This document shows, piece by piece, positions 7,742 through 15,562 of a stretch of DNA of 39,247 nucleotides. The position numbers were made by a program, and so were the translations under genes. This stretch comes from Lysobacterales bacterium. Its GTDB lineage: Bacteria > Pseudomonadota > Gammaproteobacteria > Xanthomonadales > SZUA-36. Within the stretch, counting starts at the first letter, position 1. Every line of letters begins with the position of its first letter. Below the pieces are notes generated by a model. It worked only from the letters and a program-made list of their open reading frames with translations. It did no database searches and was not told the DNA's origin. The DNA is taken from the NCBI GenBank assembly GCA_021648125.1, contig JAKITK010000028.1, positions 1 through 39,247 on the forward strand. The letters run 5' to 3'.

Positions 7742-8938
7742 ATGGTAGATGATGTAATCGGTGAAATAAGCCGCGGAACTGAAGAAGTGATAAAAGTGGC
7801 AGAGCTTGAGCGTAAGCTTGAGCGCGGTAAACCCCTGCAGATCAAAGTGGGTTTTGACCCTACCGCGCCAGATATCCACCTTGGGCATACTGTGGTGATC
7901 AATAAAATGCGGCAGTTTCAGCAGATGGGGCATGAAGTCACTTTCCTGATAGGTGATTTTACCGCCTTAATTGGTGATCCTACCGGTAAAAATGTTACCC
8001 GCAAGCCATTAACCGCAGAGGAAGTGACAGAAAACGCAAAAACCTATACGGATCAGGTTTTAAAAATTCTTGATCCGGAAACCACCAAGATTCGTTTTAA
8101 CTCTGAGTGGATGAATGAAATGGGTTCTGTCGGTATGATTCGCCTAGCCTCTCGATATACCGTTGCCCGAATGCTGGAGCGGGAAGACTTTAAGAATCGC
8201 TATAAGTCCGGTGTGTCTATTGCAGTGCATGAGTTTCTGTACCCCTTAGTGCAAGGCTATGACTCTGTAGCAATGAAAACCGATGTAGAGATGGGTGGTA
8301 CCGACCAAACCTTTAACTTGCTGGTTGGCCGTCACTTGCAGCAACAGTATGGTCAGGAACCGCAGGTGATTATTACTCTGCCATTGCTGGAGGGCCTGGA
8401 TGGCGTGCAAAAGATGTCCAAGTCGCTGAACAACTATATTGGTATTGATGAACCCGCCAATGCGATGTTCGGAAAAATCATGTCGATTTCTGATGAGCTG
8501 ATGTGGCGCTATTTTGAACTGCTCAGTTTCCGCTCATTAACTGATATTCAGGCCTTGAAGTCGGCGGTCGAGGCTGGTAGGAATCCGCGCGATGTTAAAT
8601 TTGAGCTGGCGGCAGAAATTATCACCCGATTTCATAACGCTGCTGCTGCTGAGGCGGCGCAGGCAGAATTTATTGCGCGTTTCCAGAAGGGCGCAATGCC
8701 CGAAGACATTGATGAAAAAACTTTGCTGTTTGCGGACTTGGAAAATCCTGGAATTGCTGCTATTTTGACGGTTTGTGGACTGACTGCCAGTAATTCAGAT
8801 GCCTTTAGAATGATTAAACAAAAGGCGGTAAAGATTGACGGCGAAGCTATCAGCGAGCGTAATTTACAATTGCAGCAGGGCTTTTCGGGTGTCTTGCAGG
8901 TGGGTAAACGGCGTTTTTGCAAGCTTGTGTTGAAATAA
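7742..8938 (+). CDS. tyrS: tyrosine--tRNA ligase (TyrZ type)
   Basis: The 398-residue class I synthetase carries the HIGH-type motif as HLGH in [13 protein letters not shown] (about residues 42-45) and KMSKS in [12 protein letters not shown]. The C-terminal S4-like RNA-binding part follows ([17 protein letters not shown]). It charges tRNA-Tyr with tyrosine. The sequence type fits the TyrZ branch rather than E. coli TyrS. An AAGGTG about ten bases before the ATG serves as ribosome binding site. The NUDIX gene follows after only six bases, so both are likely on one transcript. Confidence 0.96.
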   Translation: MVDDVIGEISRGTEEVIKVAELERKLERGKPLQIKVGFDPTAPDIHLGHTVVINKMRQFQQMGHEVTFLIGDFTALIGDPTGKNVTRKPLTAEEVTENAKTYTDQVLKILDPETTKIRFNSEWMNEMGSVGMIRLASRYTVARMLEREDFKNRYKSGVSIAVHEFLYPLVQGYDSVAMKTDVEMGGTDQTFNLLVGRHLQQQYGQEPQVIITLPLLEGLDGVQKMSKSLNNYIGIDEPANAMFGKIMSISDELMWRYFELLSFRSLTDIQALKSAVEAGRNPRDVKFELAAEIITRFHNAAAAEAAQAEFIARFQKGAMPEDIDEKTLLFADLENPGIAAILTVCGLTASNSDAFRMIKQKAVKIDGEAISERNLQLQQGFSGVLQVGKRRFCKLVLK

Positions 8939-8944
8939 AATTTA

Positions 8945-9469
8945 ATGTTAGCATCATTTTTAAAGCATCCGCCCGCTAGTTTGGCTGATATCGACTGGCA
9001 GGGCTGGCAAGCGGTAAACCCTGCCACCCTGTTATTTGTAATCAAAGAGGGTGAGATATTATTAATTCGCAAAAAACGCGGCCTGGGAGCTGGAAAAATT
9101 AACGGTCCTGGTGGCAAGTTGGAGGGAACGGAAACACCGCTAGCATGTGCGCTCAGGGAAACTCACGAAGAACTGGGTATCCATGCGCATTCGCCAGAGT
9201 ATTGTGGTGTTCATCAGTTTCAGTTTATAGATGGTTACTCCTTGCTTGTACATGTCTATAAGGCCTCAGATTATAGTGGTGAGCCGATAGAAACAGATGA
9301 GGCGATTCCACACTGGTTTAAGCTCGATGAAATCCCCTATGCGGAAATGTGGATGGATGACCGCCTCTGGTTGCCTTTGGTTATAAGCGGTGAGAAATTT
9401 TCCGGGCGCTGGTTGTTTGACGGTGACCAAATGCTGGACTACGAGCTCAAGTGTGAAGCTGCAATATGA
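8945..9469 (+). CDS. NUDIX hydrolase, MTH1/MutT-like
   Basis: The protein has 174 residues. A complete Nudix box is present as GGKLEGTETPLACALRETHE followed by ELGI (about residues 57-80), matching GX5EX7REUXEEXGU. The lead-in KKRGLGAGKINGPGG is typical of MTH1-like 8-oxo-dGTP diphosphatases, and the WMDDRLWLPL stretch near residue 137 also fits that group. It probably hydrolyses oxidised purine nucleoside triphosphates, but NUDIX substrates cannot be fixed from sequence alone. It lies six bases after tyrS in the same direction. The N-terminal 25 residues are not part of the known fold. Confidence 0.85.
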   Translation: MLASFLKHPPASLADIDWQGWQAVNPATLLFVIKEGEILLIRKKRGLGAGKINGPGGKLEGTETPLACALRETHEELGIHAHSPEYCGVHQFQFIDGYSLLVHVYKASDYSGEPIETDEAIPHWFKLDEIPYAEMWMDDRLWLPLVISGEKFSGRWLFDGDQMLDYELKCEAAI

Positions 9470-9561
9470 GCAAGTAATTTGTTAAAGTTCGGCTTGAACT
9501 GGTCAGCAAGCTGAAGATATGTCTATAATAGTAGAAGGAATAATGAAAAAAGGGCGTCATT

Positions 9562-9861
9562 ATGGAGCTATCTCCTGCACTAATCATTGGTTTAGTAGCC
9601 GCAGCAGTGATGATATTTTGTCTTTACCAAGTAATCACAATTGGTAAGCTGTTCAATGGTGGGGTTGTTGGCAAACAATGGCGCTACCTTATATGGCTTG
9701 TAGTTTTATTCACTTTTGGTTATATCGCCCTGCCATTCTTTGGTGAATTACCACCTGAAACCATGCATCTGGTAGTGTCTTTCGTGTTTCTCTTTGGCGC
9801 CGTTTATGTGTTGATTACTATTAAGCTGATCAAAAAAATCGTGGATGACCTGTCTGCCTGA
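9562..9861 (+). CDS. small hypothetical membrane protein
   Basis: The 99-residue protein has three hydrophobic stretches that can each span the membrane, near residues 4-24, 40-58 and 68-90, and ends in KLIKKIVDDLSA. No family was recognised. AGGG at 9551-9554 lies seven bases before the ATG. A TATAAT at 9524-9529 gives a likely -10 box, but no clear -35 was found, so the gene may have its own promoter after the NUDIX gene. A second ATG with a better AAGGA site at 9543 opens a 34-codon overlapping frame in another phase. That could be a leader peptide or chance. Confidence 0.65.
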   Translation: MELSPALIIGLVAAAVMIFCLYQVITIGKLFNGGVVGKQWRYLIWLVVLFTFGYIALPFFGELPPETMHLVVSFVFLFGAVYVLITIKLIKKIVDDLSA

Positions 9862-9876
9862 TAACACTAATTCTCA

Positions 9877-10110
9877 CTAATCCTCCGATGGATCAGCGAA
9901 ATCACCCAGCAGGGATCGGGTGTTAGTGTTTGTTAATGTGGTTTGAAAAGGCGGGTAGTTCGGATGATCGCAACCGGCGCTTAGCTCACTCCCAGCAGAT
10001 AAAGCCAGAATCATTTCCGGGTTGAATTCAAAGCGCATAAAATGCACAGCAGAAGTTTTTTCTGCATTACTTCGTTCCAGATCTGCATTTGCAATGGAAA
10101 AAACTTTTTG
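9877..10110 (-). pseudogene. DUF3501-like protein, C-terminal remnant
   Basis: On the minus strand the sequence reads KVFSIANADLERSNAEKTSA, then VHFMRFEFNPEMILALSAG and CDHPNY, ending at a stop near 9877. This resembles the C-terminal part of DUF3501 proteins (EDKTSAVHFLRFEL...GxDHPxY). Upstream the frame passes straight into the heptamer tandem repeat, so the nominal start near 10176 is an artefact of repeat-encoded residues (VVGCGLW...). The N-terminal half is missing. The family name is from memory and moderate. Confidence 0.5.
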
Positions 10111-10114
10111 ATGA

Positions 10115-10170
10115 CCCGCAACCCGCAACCCACAACCCACAACCCACAACCCACAACCCACAACCCGCAG
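10115..10170. repeat. heptamer tandem repeat, GGG-rich on minus strand
   Basis: Eight consecutive 7-base units, CCCGCAA or CCCACAA with a final CCCGCAG, run from 10115 to 10170 with no indel. On the minus strand this is GGG spaced by TTGT or TTGC, so eight G-tracts are separated by four bases each. That meets the usual pattern for G-quadruplex formation. It cuts into the DUF3501-like remnant and precedes the IntI-like genes by about 80 bases. Confidence 0.95.
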
Positions 10171-10250
10171 CCACACTAGATCTTCAAGACCTCGGAGTTC
10201 AGCAAGGCGGGTTTAAGTAGGTTTGTCTCAAGGTGAGTATTGCCCTGATA

Positions 10251-11207
10251 TTAATGGATGCGTAATTCGTCCAGAGGCGATTCAATACCAACCTGTAAAC
10301 CATCCAACTCTTCTTCGGCACCATGGCCGAGCAGCGCCTCAACTTGCTTGCTTTCAACACCATTACTGATCATGTGTACCGCAAAGGAATTGCGCAAAGT
10401 CGTGGCGGTTACTCGTGTATAGATTTGTGCTTCGATAGCGGCTCTTTCAATTGCTTTGTTTATTTGATCCTCAGAAATATGTGAGGTTCTTTTCAAGTTG
10501 CCGTTTACCGGGTCATAATCCCTCTCTGTAGATGGGAAGGCATACTGCCAGCTCCATGAACGCGCAGCATTTGGGTATAACTCGAGAACATTCGTAGGCA
10601 GGAAAACCTCGCCAATACCATCGGCGATATCCTTGATGTGGAGCAATTTGCGGTCTTCAATATGTGTACGCAGGGAGGGTAAAAGTTTTCTGGGCATTAT
10701 GGTCATCCACCCGGCCGCCCCGTTTGTCTGCCTGACCAGGATGTTTTGTTTTTGCAGGTCGATATCTCTGACGCGTAAATTCACGCACTCATTAGCGCGT
10801 AGACCGGCACCATAGATCAGGGAAACCGCCAACCATTCTTGACCATAAAGATTAGATAGCAGGCTTTGGACCTCATCTTTGCTAAGAATGTTGGACTTAT
10901 GCGTTGCTTTCTGATCTGCTACCAGCTCGTTGAGCCAGTCAGGGCAACTGCCCAGTACATCTTTATAGAGGAATAGCACAGCATGCAGCGCCTGATTTTG
11001 GGTTTGCACAGCTGCATATCGTTCTGATGCTAAGTATGAAATAAAGGATTCAACATCTGCCCGCCCCAGTTCAGATGGATCTTGCTTGTTATGATATTCA
11101 ATAAATGCCCGTGCCCAATACATATAGGCTTTTTCTGTATTGACATTAAATTGATGTACACGCAAGGATGCGCGCATTCTATCTAATATGTTTAGTTCGT
11201 TAACCAT
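10251..11207 (-). CDS. integron-integrase (IntI)-like protein lacking catalytic tyrosine, copy A
   Basis: A frame of 318 residues from MVNELN; an upstream start at 11282 would add 25 residues, but GGAGAAGGGG before this ATG and alignment to copy B favour 11207. IntI features are clear: an N-terminal SAM-like domain (TEKAYMYWARAFIEYH, TQNQALHAVLFLYKDVLG), YGAGLRANE with Arg137, LHIKDIADGIGEVFLP, and the IntI-specific YPNAARSWSWQYAFPS at about 211-226. The ending VGIESPLDEL matches the IntI tail GVRSPLD. Active-site losses: the beta-hairpin lysine (TNGAAGW), the HxxR histidine (TTLR, Thr269) and the MIYTH segment with the nucleophile, deleted between LLGH295 and the tail. Arg137, Arg272 and His295 remain. 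It should bind DNA at most and not recombine it alone. A diverged twin lies upstream. Confidence 0.85.
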   Translation of the reverse strand: MVNELNILDRMRASLRVHQFNVNTEKAYMYWARAFIEYHNKQDPSELGRADVESFISYLASERYAAVQTQNQALHAVLFLYKDVLGSCPDWLNELVADQKATHKSNILSKDEVQSLLSNLYGQEWLAVSLIYGAGLRANECVNLRVRDIDLQKQNILVRQTNGAAGWMTIMPRKLLPSLRTHIEDRKLLHIKDIADGIGEVFLPTNVLELYPNAARSWSWQYAFPSTERDYDPVNGNLKRTSHISEDQINKAIERAAIEAQIYTRVTATTLRNSFAVHMISNGVESKQVEALLGHGAEEELDGLQVGIESPLDELRIH

Positions 11208-11270
11208 GGCCCCTTCTCCGAAACTGATAATTTCAATAACTTTACTTAAGCTATTGTTCCCCCACTTTGT

Positions 11271-11292
11271 ATCGGTGACCAATCCGTTGATC
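11271..11292 (-). promoter_or_regulatory. shared upstream box, copy A
   Basis: GGTGACCAATCCGTTGATC at 11274-11292 is identical to 12565-12583. With its flank it forms ATCGGTGACCAAT, one base away from the perfect palindrome ATTGGT-G-ACCAAT of copy B. It lies 67-85 bases upstream of the copy A start, near where a -35 box would be. This placement suggests an operator, possibly for the IntI-like proteins themselves. Confidence 0.5.
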
Positions 11293-11304
11293 TATGCTAC
11301 TTCC

Positions 11305-11322
11305 TGTAGGAAATTTCCTACA
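11305..11322. repeat. 18-base perfect palindrome
   Basis: TGTAGGAAATTTCCTACA is its own reverse complement. It lies upstream of copy A and downstream of copy B and is absent from the copy B promoter. It could be a regulator binding site. The sequence shows no link to a known operator family. Confidence 0.7.
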
Positions 11323-11479
11323 AAGTGTCAAAGTGTCGGTATAGTATATATATACCTTGTTTAACTATAGTTTAAGAATTGAAAAAGTGCAATCTTATTT
11401 CGAGAAACTGATATACCAAAGATAATTGATTTTCGATATGGGCGTGATAGGGGTGGCTTATAAAGCAAAATTAAGGCCG

Positions 11480-11510
11480 TAAAAAAACTCGCCATAAGGC
11501 GGGTTTAAAT
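11480..11510 (-). terminator. rho-independent terminator of IntI-like copy B
   Basis: On the minus strand AACCCGCC, a TTAT loop and GGCGAGTT form a GC-rich stem with one mismatch, followed directly by a run of T. It is about 32 bases past the copy B stop at 11542. Copy B is therefore probably a single-gene transcript. The GGCGGGTTTAA part of the arm also occurs after copy A at about 10205, without the second arm. Confidence 0.75.
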
Positions 11511-11541
11511 AGGTATATTTCAAGGGTGCATAACCCCGATA

Positions 11542-12498
11542 TTAATGGATGTGTATTTTATCCAGAGGAGATTTTATGCCAAGCGGTAAACCATCCAACT
11601 CCTTGTCAGTGCCGTGCCCAAGCAGTGCCTCAACTTGCTTACTATCAACACCATTATGGATCAGGTGTGCCGCAAAAGAATTGCGCAATGTCGTGGAGGT
11701 TACCCGTATATAAATTTGCGCGTCGATAGCGGCTCGTTCAATTGCCTTGTTGATTTGGTCTTCAGGAATTTGTGAGGTTCTTTTCAAGTTGCCGCTTACC
11801 GGGTCAAAATCCCTCTCTGTAGATGGGAAAACATACTGCCAGCTCCAAGAACGCGCGGCGTTTGGATATAACTCACGGACATTCACAGGCAGGAAAACCT
11901 CGCCAAGACCATCGGCGATATCCTTGATGTGCAGCAATTTGCGGTCTTCAATATGTGTGCGTAGGGAGGATAGAAGTTTCATGGGTATTATTGTCGTCCA
12001 CCCGGCGGTCCCGTTTGCCCGCCTTACCAGGATGTTATGTTTTTGCAGGTCGATATCTCTGATGCGTAAATTCACGCACTCACTGGCGCGTAGACCGGCA
12101 CCATAGATTAGAGAAACCGCTAACCATTCTTGACCATAAAGATTAGATAGCAGGCTTTGGACCTCATCTTTGCTAAGAGTGTTGGACTTACTCGTTGCTT
12201 TCTGATCTGCTACCAGCTCGTTGAGCCAGTCAGGGCAGCTGCCCAGCACATCTTTATAGAGGAATAGCACAGCATGCAGCGCCTGACTTTGGGTTTGCAC
12301 AGCCGCATAGCGCTCTGATGCCAAGTGGGAAATAAAGGATTCAACATCTGCCTGCCCCAGTTCAGATGGATCTTGCTTGTTATGATATTCAATAAAAGCC
12401 CGTGCCCAGTATATATAGGCTTTTCCTATATTGATGTTAAATTGGTGTGCACGCAAGGTTGCGCGCATTCTATCTAATATGTTTAGTTCGTTAACCAT
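11542..12498 (-). CDS. integron-integrase (IntI)-like protein lacking catalytic tyrosine, copy B
   Basis: This 318-residue paralogue of copy A is the same length with no gap needed to align them; by eye well over 80 percent of residues match. It keeps the IntI signatures (GKAYIYWARAFIEYH, YGAGLRASE, LHIKDIADGLGEVFLP, AARSWSWQYVFPS) and the SPLD tail (LGIKSPLDKI). It has the same losses as copy A: no lysine in ANGTAGW, threonine in place of the HxxR histidine (TTLR), and no MIYTH segment after LLGH. Shared losses mean they predate the duplication, yet both frames stay open, which argues for a retained non-catalytic use. The start ATG has GGAAAAGGTG upstream. A terminator follows, and the upstream box at 12562-12583 is shared with copy A. 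Confidence 0.85.
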   Translation of the reverse strand: MVNELNILDRMRATLRAHQFNINIGKAYIYWARAFIEYHNKQDPSELGQADVESFISHLASERYAAVQTQSQALHAVLFLYKDVLGSCPDWLNELVADQKATSKSNTLSKDEVQSLLSNLYGQEWLAVSLIYGAGLRASECVNLRIRDIDLQKHNILVRRANGTAGWTTIIPMKLLSSLRTHIEDRKLLHIKDIADGLGEVFLPVNVRELYPNAARSWSWQYVFPSTERDFDPVSGNLKRTSQIPEDQINKAIERAAIDAQIYIRVTSTTLRNSFAAHLIHNGVDSKQVEALLGHGTDKELDGLPLGIKSPLDKIHIH

Positions 12499-12561
12499 GG
12501 CACCTTTTCCGAAACTGATAAGTTGAAAAACCTTTACCAGCGACTATACTACCACATTTGC

Positions 12562-12583
12562 ATTGGTGACCAATCCGTTGATC
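12562..12583 (-). promoter_or_regulatory. shared upstream box with perfect palindrome, copy B
   Basis: ATTGGTGACCAAT is a perfect palindrome around a central G at the start of a 19-base stretch identical to that before copy A. It lies 64-85 bases upstream of the copy B start. The conserved part between the two copies stops soon after it on the upstream side, so the duplication unit may end here. An operator or element end are both possible. Confidence 0.5.
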
Positions 12584-12656
12584 AACGAGCTGGGGATTGG
12601 GGTGAGAAGTGGGCTTTCGAGCAAACGGGATACTTTTCTGCGAGTTGTTGACATGT

Positions 12657-13550
12657 TTATTGATGTCCCCGTTGTTGTTGCGACTGACATGCTTGCCGAA
12701 TGCCGGCCAGCAAGCGTGGGCCCGGGCGAGTAATCCAGTCGGGATTCAAGCGGGTGAAGCGGGGGTCGGGGCTGCTTCCCAACCAGGGAGACCAGATTTC
12801 AACAGAATTATTATGACTGCTTTTCGGTTTGTCGGACTGGGTATAAAAAATCACTTCCGGAGCCGCCGCGAGAACGGCTTCATGGCTAACTGCAGGCGCT
12901 AGGGTAGTTAGTCCTGAAAACACATTTACACCGCGGCAAACCGCAAGCGCATGGGAGATCAGGTGTTCACCGTTCACCGTATAAAGCGGCGTGGCATAAA
13001 GCTGGATAAAGTAACGAAAAGAAGGGGATTGTTGATATTGTTGCTGCAGGATTCTTAATGCCTGGCGATACTCGTCAGCAGCAATTTTTGCGATTTGTGT
13101 AGTTGCCAGTGCCGCACCAATATTTTCGAGCAGATCGGCAATCTGCTCAGGGGTTGAAACCCCGGTGCGCCAGACAGGGATGCCTAATGCTTCTATTTTT
13201 TCCAGAACATCTACCGGGTTCCCGCTGTCCCAGGCAATTACTAGGTCGGGTTTGAGGGATAACAATTGTTCCATATCCAGACGGAAGGCATTACCGATAC
13301 GCGGTATTTTTTTCACCGCCTGCGGATAATCACTCCACTCTACCACAGCTTTTAATTTATCACCGCCGCCGGCGGCAAAAACTAGTTCAGCCAAGTTTGG
13401 CGAAAGCGTAACAACTGATTCGGCAGGGCTAGATAAGGTGGTAATGCTGCCATCAGCATTCAACAAGTTAACGGCTGCACTTGCGGGCAGGGGAATTAAT
13501 GCGGCAGCCAGGGAAAGTAATAAACCAAATAACCAGGGCTTTTGGATCAA
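12657..13550 (-). CDS. btuF: cobalamin-binding periplasmic protein (BtuF-like)
   Basis: The protein is a class III substrate-binding protein of the BtuF/FepB type: RVVTLSPN-like SVVTLSPNLAELVFAAGGGD, then VVEWSDYP, IPRIGNAFRLDMEQLLSLKP, and DLVIAWDSG. It captures vitamin B12 in the periplasm for an ABC importer that is not in this window. I prefer the TTG start at 13548-13550, whose TTGA overlaps the ampE stop and gives a clean signal peptide (IQKPWLFGLLLSLAAALIPL, then PASA). The longer frame from ATG 13593-13595 would overlap ampE by 49 bases and put 15 polar residues before the signal. Translation coupled to ampE is likely. The C-terminus ends in a Gln-rich tail. Confidence 0.85.
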   Translation of the reverse strand: MIQKPWLFGLLLSLAAALIPLPASAAVNLLNADGSITTLSSPAESVVTLSPNLAELVFAAGGGDKLKAVVEWSDYPQAVKKIPRIGNAFRLDMEQLLSLKPDLVIAWDSGNPVDVLEKIEALGIPVWRTGVSTPEQIADLLENIGAALATTQIAKIAADEYRQALRILQQQYQQSPSFRYFIQLYATPLYTVNGEHLISHALAVCRGVNVFSGLTTLAPAVSHEAVLAAAPEVIFYTQSDKPKSSHNNSVEIWSPWLGSSPDPRFTRLNPDWITRPGPRLLAGIRQACQSQQQRGHQ

Positions 13551-14467
13551 CTGAGCCAGCCCGCGAGCAGCAGAATGGCTAGTCCTGCCAGCCATACACC
13601 CATTACCCGCCAGACCAGATCCATCGCTTGCTGGACTACCGCGTTTGGCTCGCTTTCAAGTTGGTCGGCGAAACCGTCATTACCGACAGAGCCGGAAACG
13701 ATAATGCAGTTGGCAGCGGCACGCAAAAAGCCGTTGTTTCCCTCAAAAAGTGAGTGGCCTTGCTCATCGTGGTATTGCTTCCAGGCTGAATATACGGAGT
13801 CAAAGTCTGCGGCGATTGCCAGTGAAAGCGTCATCAACTGAGCGACTGGCCATTCCATTACGCTGCACACAGTGCTGAAATTTTGTCTTTGTCTGTCACT
13901 GAGGGGTAACGCACGGTGTGTCAGCCACTCAATTATTCGATAAGCTAAAGCCCCGGCAATTCCGGCAATCGCAAACCAAAAAATAATCGCAAACCAACGA
14001 CGCAGGGCCTGTTGAAAAACGGCGCCCGCAAAAAGCGGGCAGTTATCGGTCTCTTCTAATGACTCACTCTCGTGAGAATGCTCACCGGCGATACTGTCAC
14101 AGGCTGGGCCTTGCAGGTGAGCGCGAGCTTTGTTTTTTTCCTCACGGGTTTGTGCGCTCAGGTAGGCTTTTATGTCGGCATCTAGGTCGCGTGGGCCAAA
14201 AGTGTAGAGCAACACCAGTATTGACAGAATGAATAGACCAAAGCCACCAAGTAAGGCTGTGCTCAGTTGCGCAAGCAAGTAAAGCAGGGCGAGTGGAATC
14301 AAGGGTAATAATATAACGCTGCTGATGCCGGCCCAGCCGGGTAGTATGGATAGCTGGTCGTTGGCTTTGCGTACATATTTTTGCAGCCAGCCAGAGCCTC
14401 GATATTGGGATAATAGCGGGAAAAATTGAGTTAGCGCGAAGGCTATCAGGATGGCGAGTATTGTCAT
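13547..14467 (-). CDS. ampE: AmpE-family regulatory signalling modulator
   Basis: The 306-residue inner-membrane protein starts MTILAILIAFALTQFFPLLS and carries the family phrase FGPRDLDADIKAYLSA near residue 90. It has several membrane segments (residues about 45-90, 160-180 and 285-303) and the late motif SVMEWPVAQLMTLSLAIAADF, close to AmpE/CobD-like DWIPxRLxxLxxALxGxF. AmpE in enterobacteria and Pseudomonas works beside the AmpD amidase in beta-lactamase regulation; no ampD is visible here. The coupling with btuF is a little unusual. The AmpE fold is related to CobD of cobalamin synthesis, so a cobalamin link is possible but not shown. Confidence 0.8.
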   Translation of the reverse strand: MTILAILIAFALTQFFPLLSQYRGSGWLQKYVRKANDQLSILPGWAGISSVILLPLIPLALLYLLAQLSTALLGGFGLFILSILVLLYTFGPRDLDADIKAYLSAQTREEKNKARAHLQGPACDSIAGEHSHESESLEETDNCPLFAGAVFQQALRRWFAIIFWFAIAGIAGALAYRIIEWLTHRALPLSDRQRQNFSTVCSVMEWPVAQLMTLSLAIAADFDSVYSAWKQYHDEQGHSLFEGNNGFLRAAANCIIVSGSVGNDGFADQLESEPNAVVQQAMDLVWRVMGVWLAGLAILLLAGWLS

Positions 14468-14539
14468 TGGGGTTTAATTTCTAAATTATAATTTCTATGA
14501 TAAGCCTAATATTTTAGCGTAATTTTCCAAGTAACGAGT

Positions 14540-15556
14540 CTAACAGGTGTTTTTAATTCGGCCGGGCGCTCGGGCAGGCTGTAATTCGTGGATCAGCTGG
14601 CTAAGGATATCCCCAGTCTGCCCAAGATACCATTCCGATACCAACTGGAAAGCAATAGAAACCCGGTTGGGCATATAGACCTCCCCTTTCGCTAGCAACT
14701 GTGGTAATTCTTTGCTGGAAAACCAGCGAATGGTTTCTAACTCATTGTCGCCGATTTCACATTCGCGTGAAGTGGCTTCTGCTATAAACCCGGCCATAGC
14801 CGCGGCCGGGAATGGCCAAGGCTGCGAGGAGCGATAGGAAATCGTTTTTAATTTCACTCTGGCTTCTTCCCATATTTCCCGAACCACGGCATCTTCTAGG
14901 CTCTCGCCGGGTTCAACAAAGCCCGCAAGGGTGGAAAATCGATTTTGCGGCCAGCTTGCCTGGCGACCCAATAGACAGGCATCGCCGTGAGATACCAACA
15001 CAATAATAGCCGGATCTATTCGCGGGAAAGTTTGCCTGCCGCACTCAGCATTGCTGCATATCATTCGGTGTCCACCTGAACGCAGTGAGTTGGCAGCACC
15101 GCAAGTACCGCAAAATGTATGCCGGTGCTGCCAGTAGTGCAGGGCTTTGGCATAAGCGAGTATCCCGGCTTTCAGTGGGTGCATATCTGCAGCGAGTAAG
15201 CGCAGGTCTGAAAACTGACCTTTTTTGTGTTGTTCTAAAAGCTGCTCGCGCTGCTGGTCATTTACGGTTACCGCAAAGTAAACCTGATCATCCTTTTTGC
15301 CTAATAAGGTTGGCTCACGAATAACATTGTTATGTTTTAGATCAGATGGATGGATGTAGATGGCTTCATAGCTGTTATCGCTGGTTTTTTCAACCAGGCA
15401 GCGACTGCGCCAGAGCGGAACTAGTCGGGTGTTGTGGTCTTGTAGTTGCTGTTGCTGCCAGTCTGAGTTTTCACGATAGTCCACCAGGCGGTCTAGCCTT
15501 ACACCACTGAAACGGTTTAGCGTTGAAGCGGTGAGCCGGTCGATTTTTGCTGACAC
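14540..15556 (-). CDS. nudC: NAD(+)/NADH diphosphatase NudC
   Basis: The 338-residue protein has the NudC zinc ribbon (CGTCGAAN...CSNAECGRQTFPR, residues about 148-180), a Nudix box as GFVEPGESLEDAVVREIWEE followed by A, and the NudC-specific SQPWPFPAAAM just after it (normally SQPWPFPxSxM). It hydrolyses NADH, NAD and NAD-capped RNA 5' ends in the cytoplasm. It is seven bases from erpA on the same strand, so the two may be co-transcribed. The first 130 residues form the poorly conserved N-terminal domain. The change of the motif serine to alanine in SQPWPFPAAAM is mild. Confidence 0.93.
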   Translation of the reverse strand: MSAKIDRLTASTLNRFSGVRLDRLVDYRENSDWQQQQLQDHNTRLVPLWRSRCLVEKTSDNSYEAIYIHPSDLKHNNVIREPTLLGKKDDQVYFAVTVNDQQREQLLEQHKKGQFSDLRLLAADMHPLKAGILAYAKALHYWQHRHTFCGTCGAANSLRSGGHRMICSNAECGRQTFPRIDPAIIVLVSHGDACLLGRQASWPQNRFSTLAGFVEPGESLEDAVVREIWEEARVKLKTISYRSSQPWPFPAAAMAGFIAEATSRECEIGDNELETIRWFSSKELPQLLAKGEVYMPNRVSIAFQLVSEWYLGQTGDILSQLIHELQPARAPGRIKNTC

Positions 15557-15562
15557 GGGGAC

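Larger units (their letters stand above)
11208..11541. other. intergenic region between the two IntI-like genes
   Basis: This holds the promoter region of copy A, with the shared palindromic box at 11271-11292, an unrelated perfect 18-base palindrome at 11305-11322, an AT-rich stretch with TATAGTATATATATACC near 11341, and the terminator of copy B at 11480-11510. No gene is supported. The blocks adjoining each IntI-like gene are similar between copies, but the middle (about 11295-11480) is unique. Confidence 0.6.

Noticed and set aside
10115-10170. CRISPR array
   Set aside because: Units are seven bases with no spacers. The 13-base repeats at 24937-24985 also lack spacers.
10115-10176. Start of the 99-residue minus-strand frame reading VVGCGLW
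   Set aside because: These residues come from the heptamer tandem repeat; only the part from about 10110 resembles a protein family.
11208-11300. LexA box in the IntI-like promoters, as many integron integrases have
   Set aside because: No CTG-N10-CAG arrangement was found upstream of either copy.
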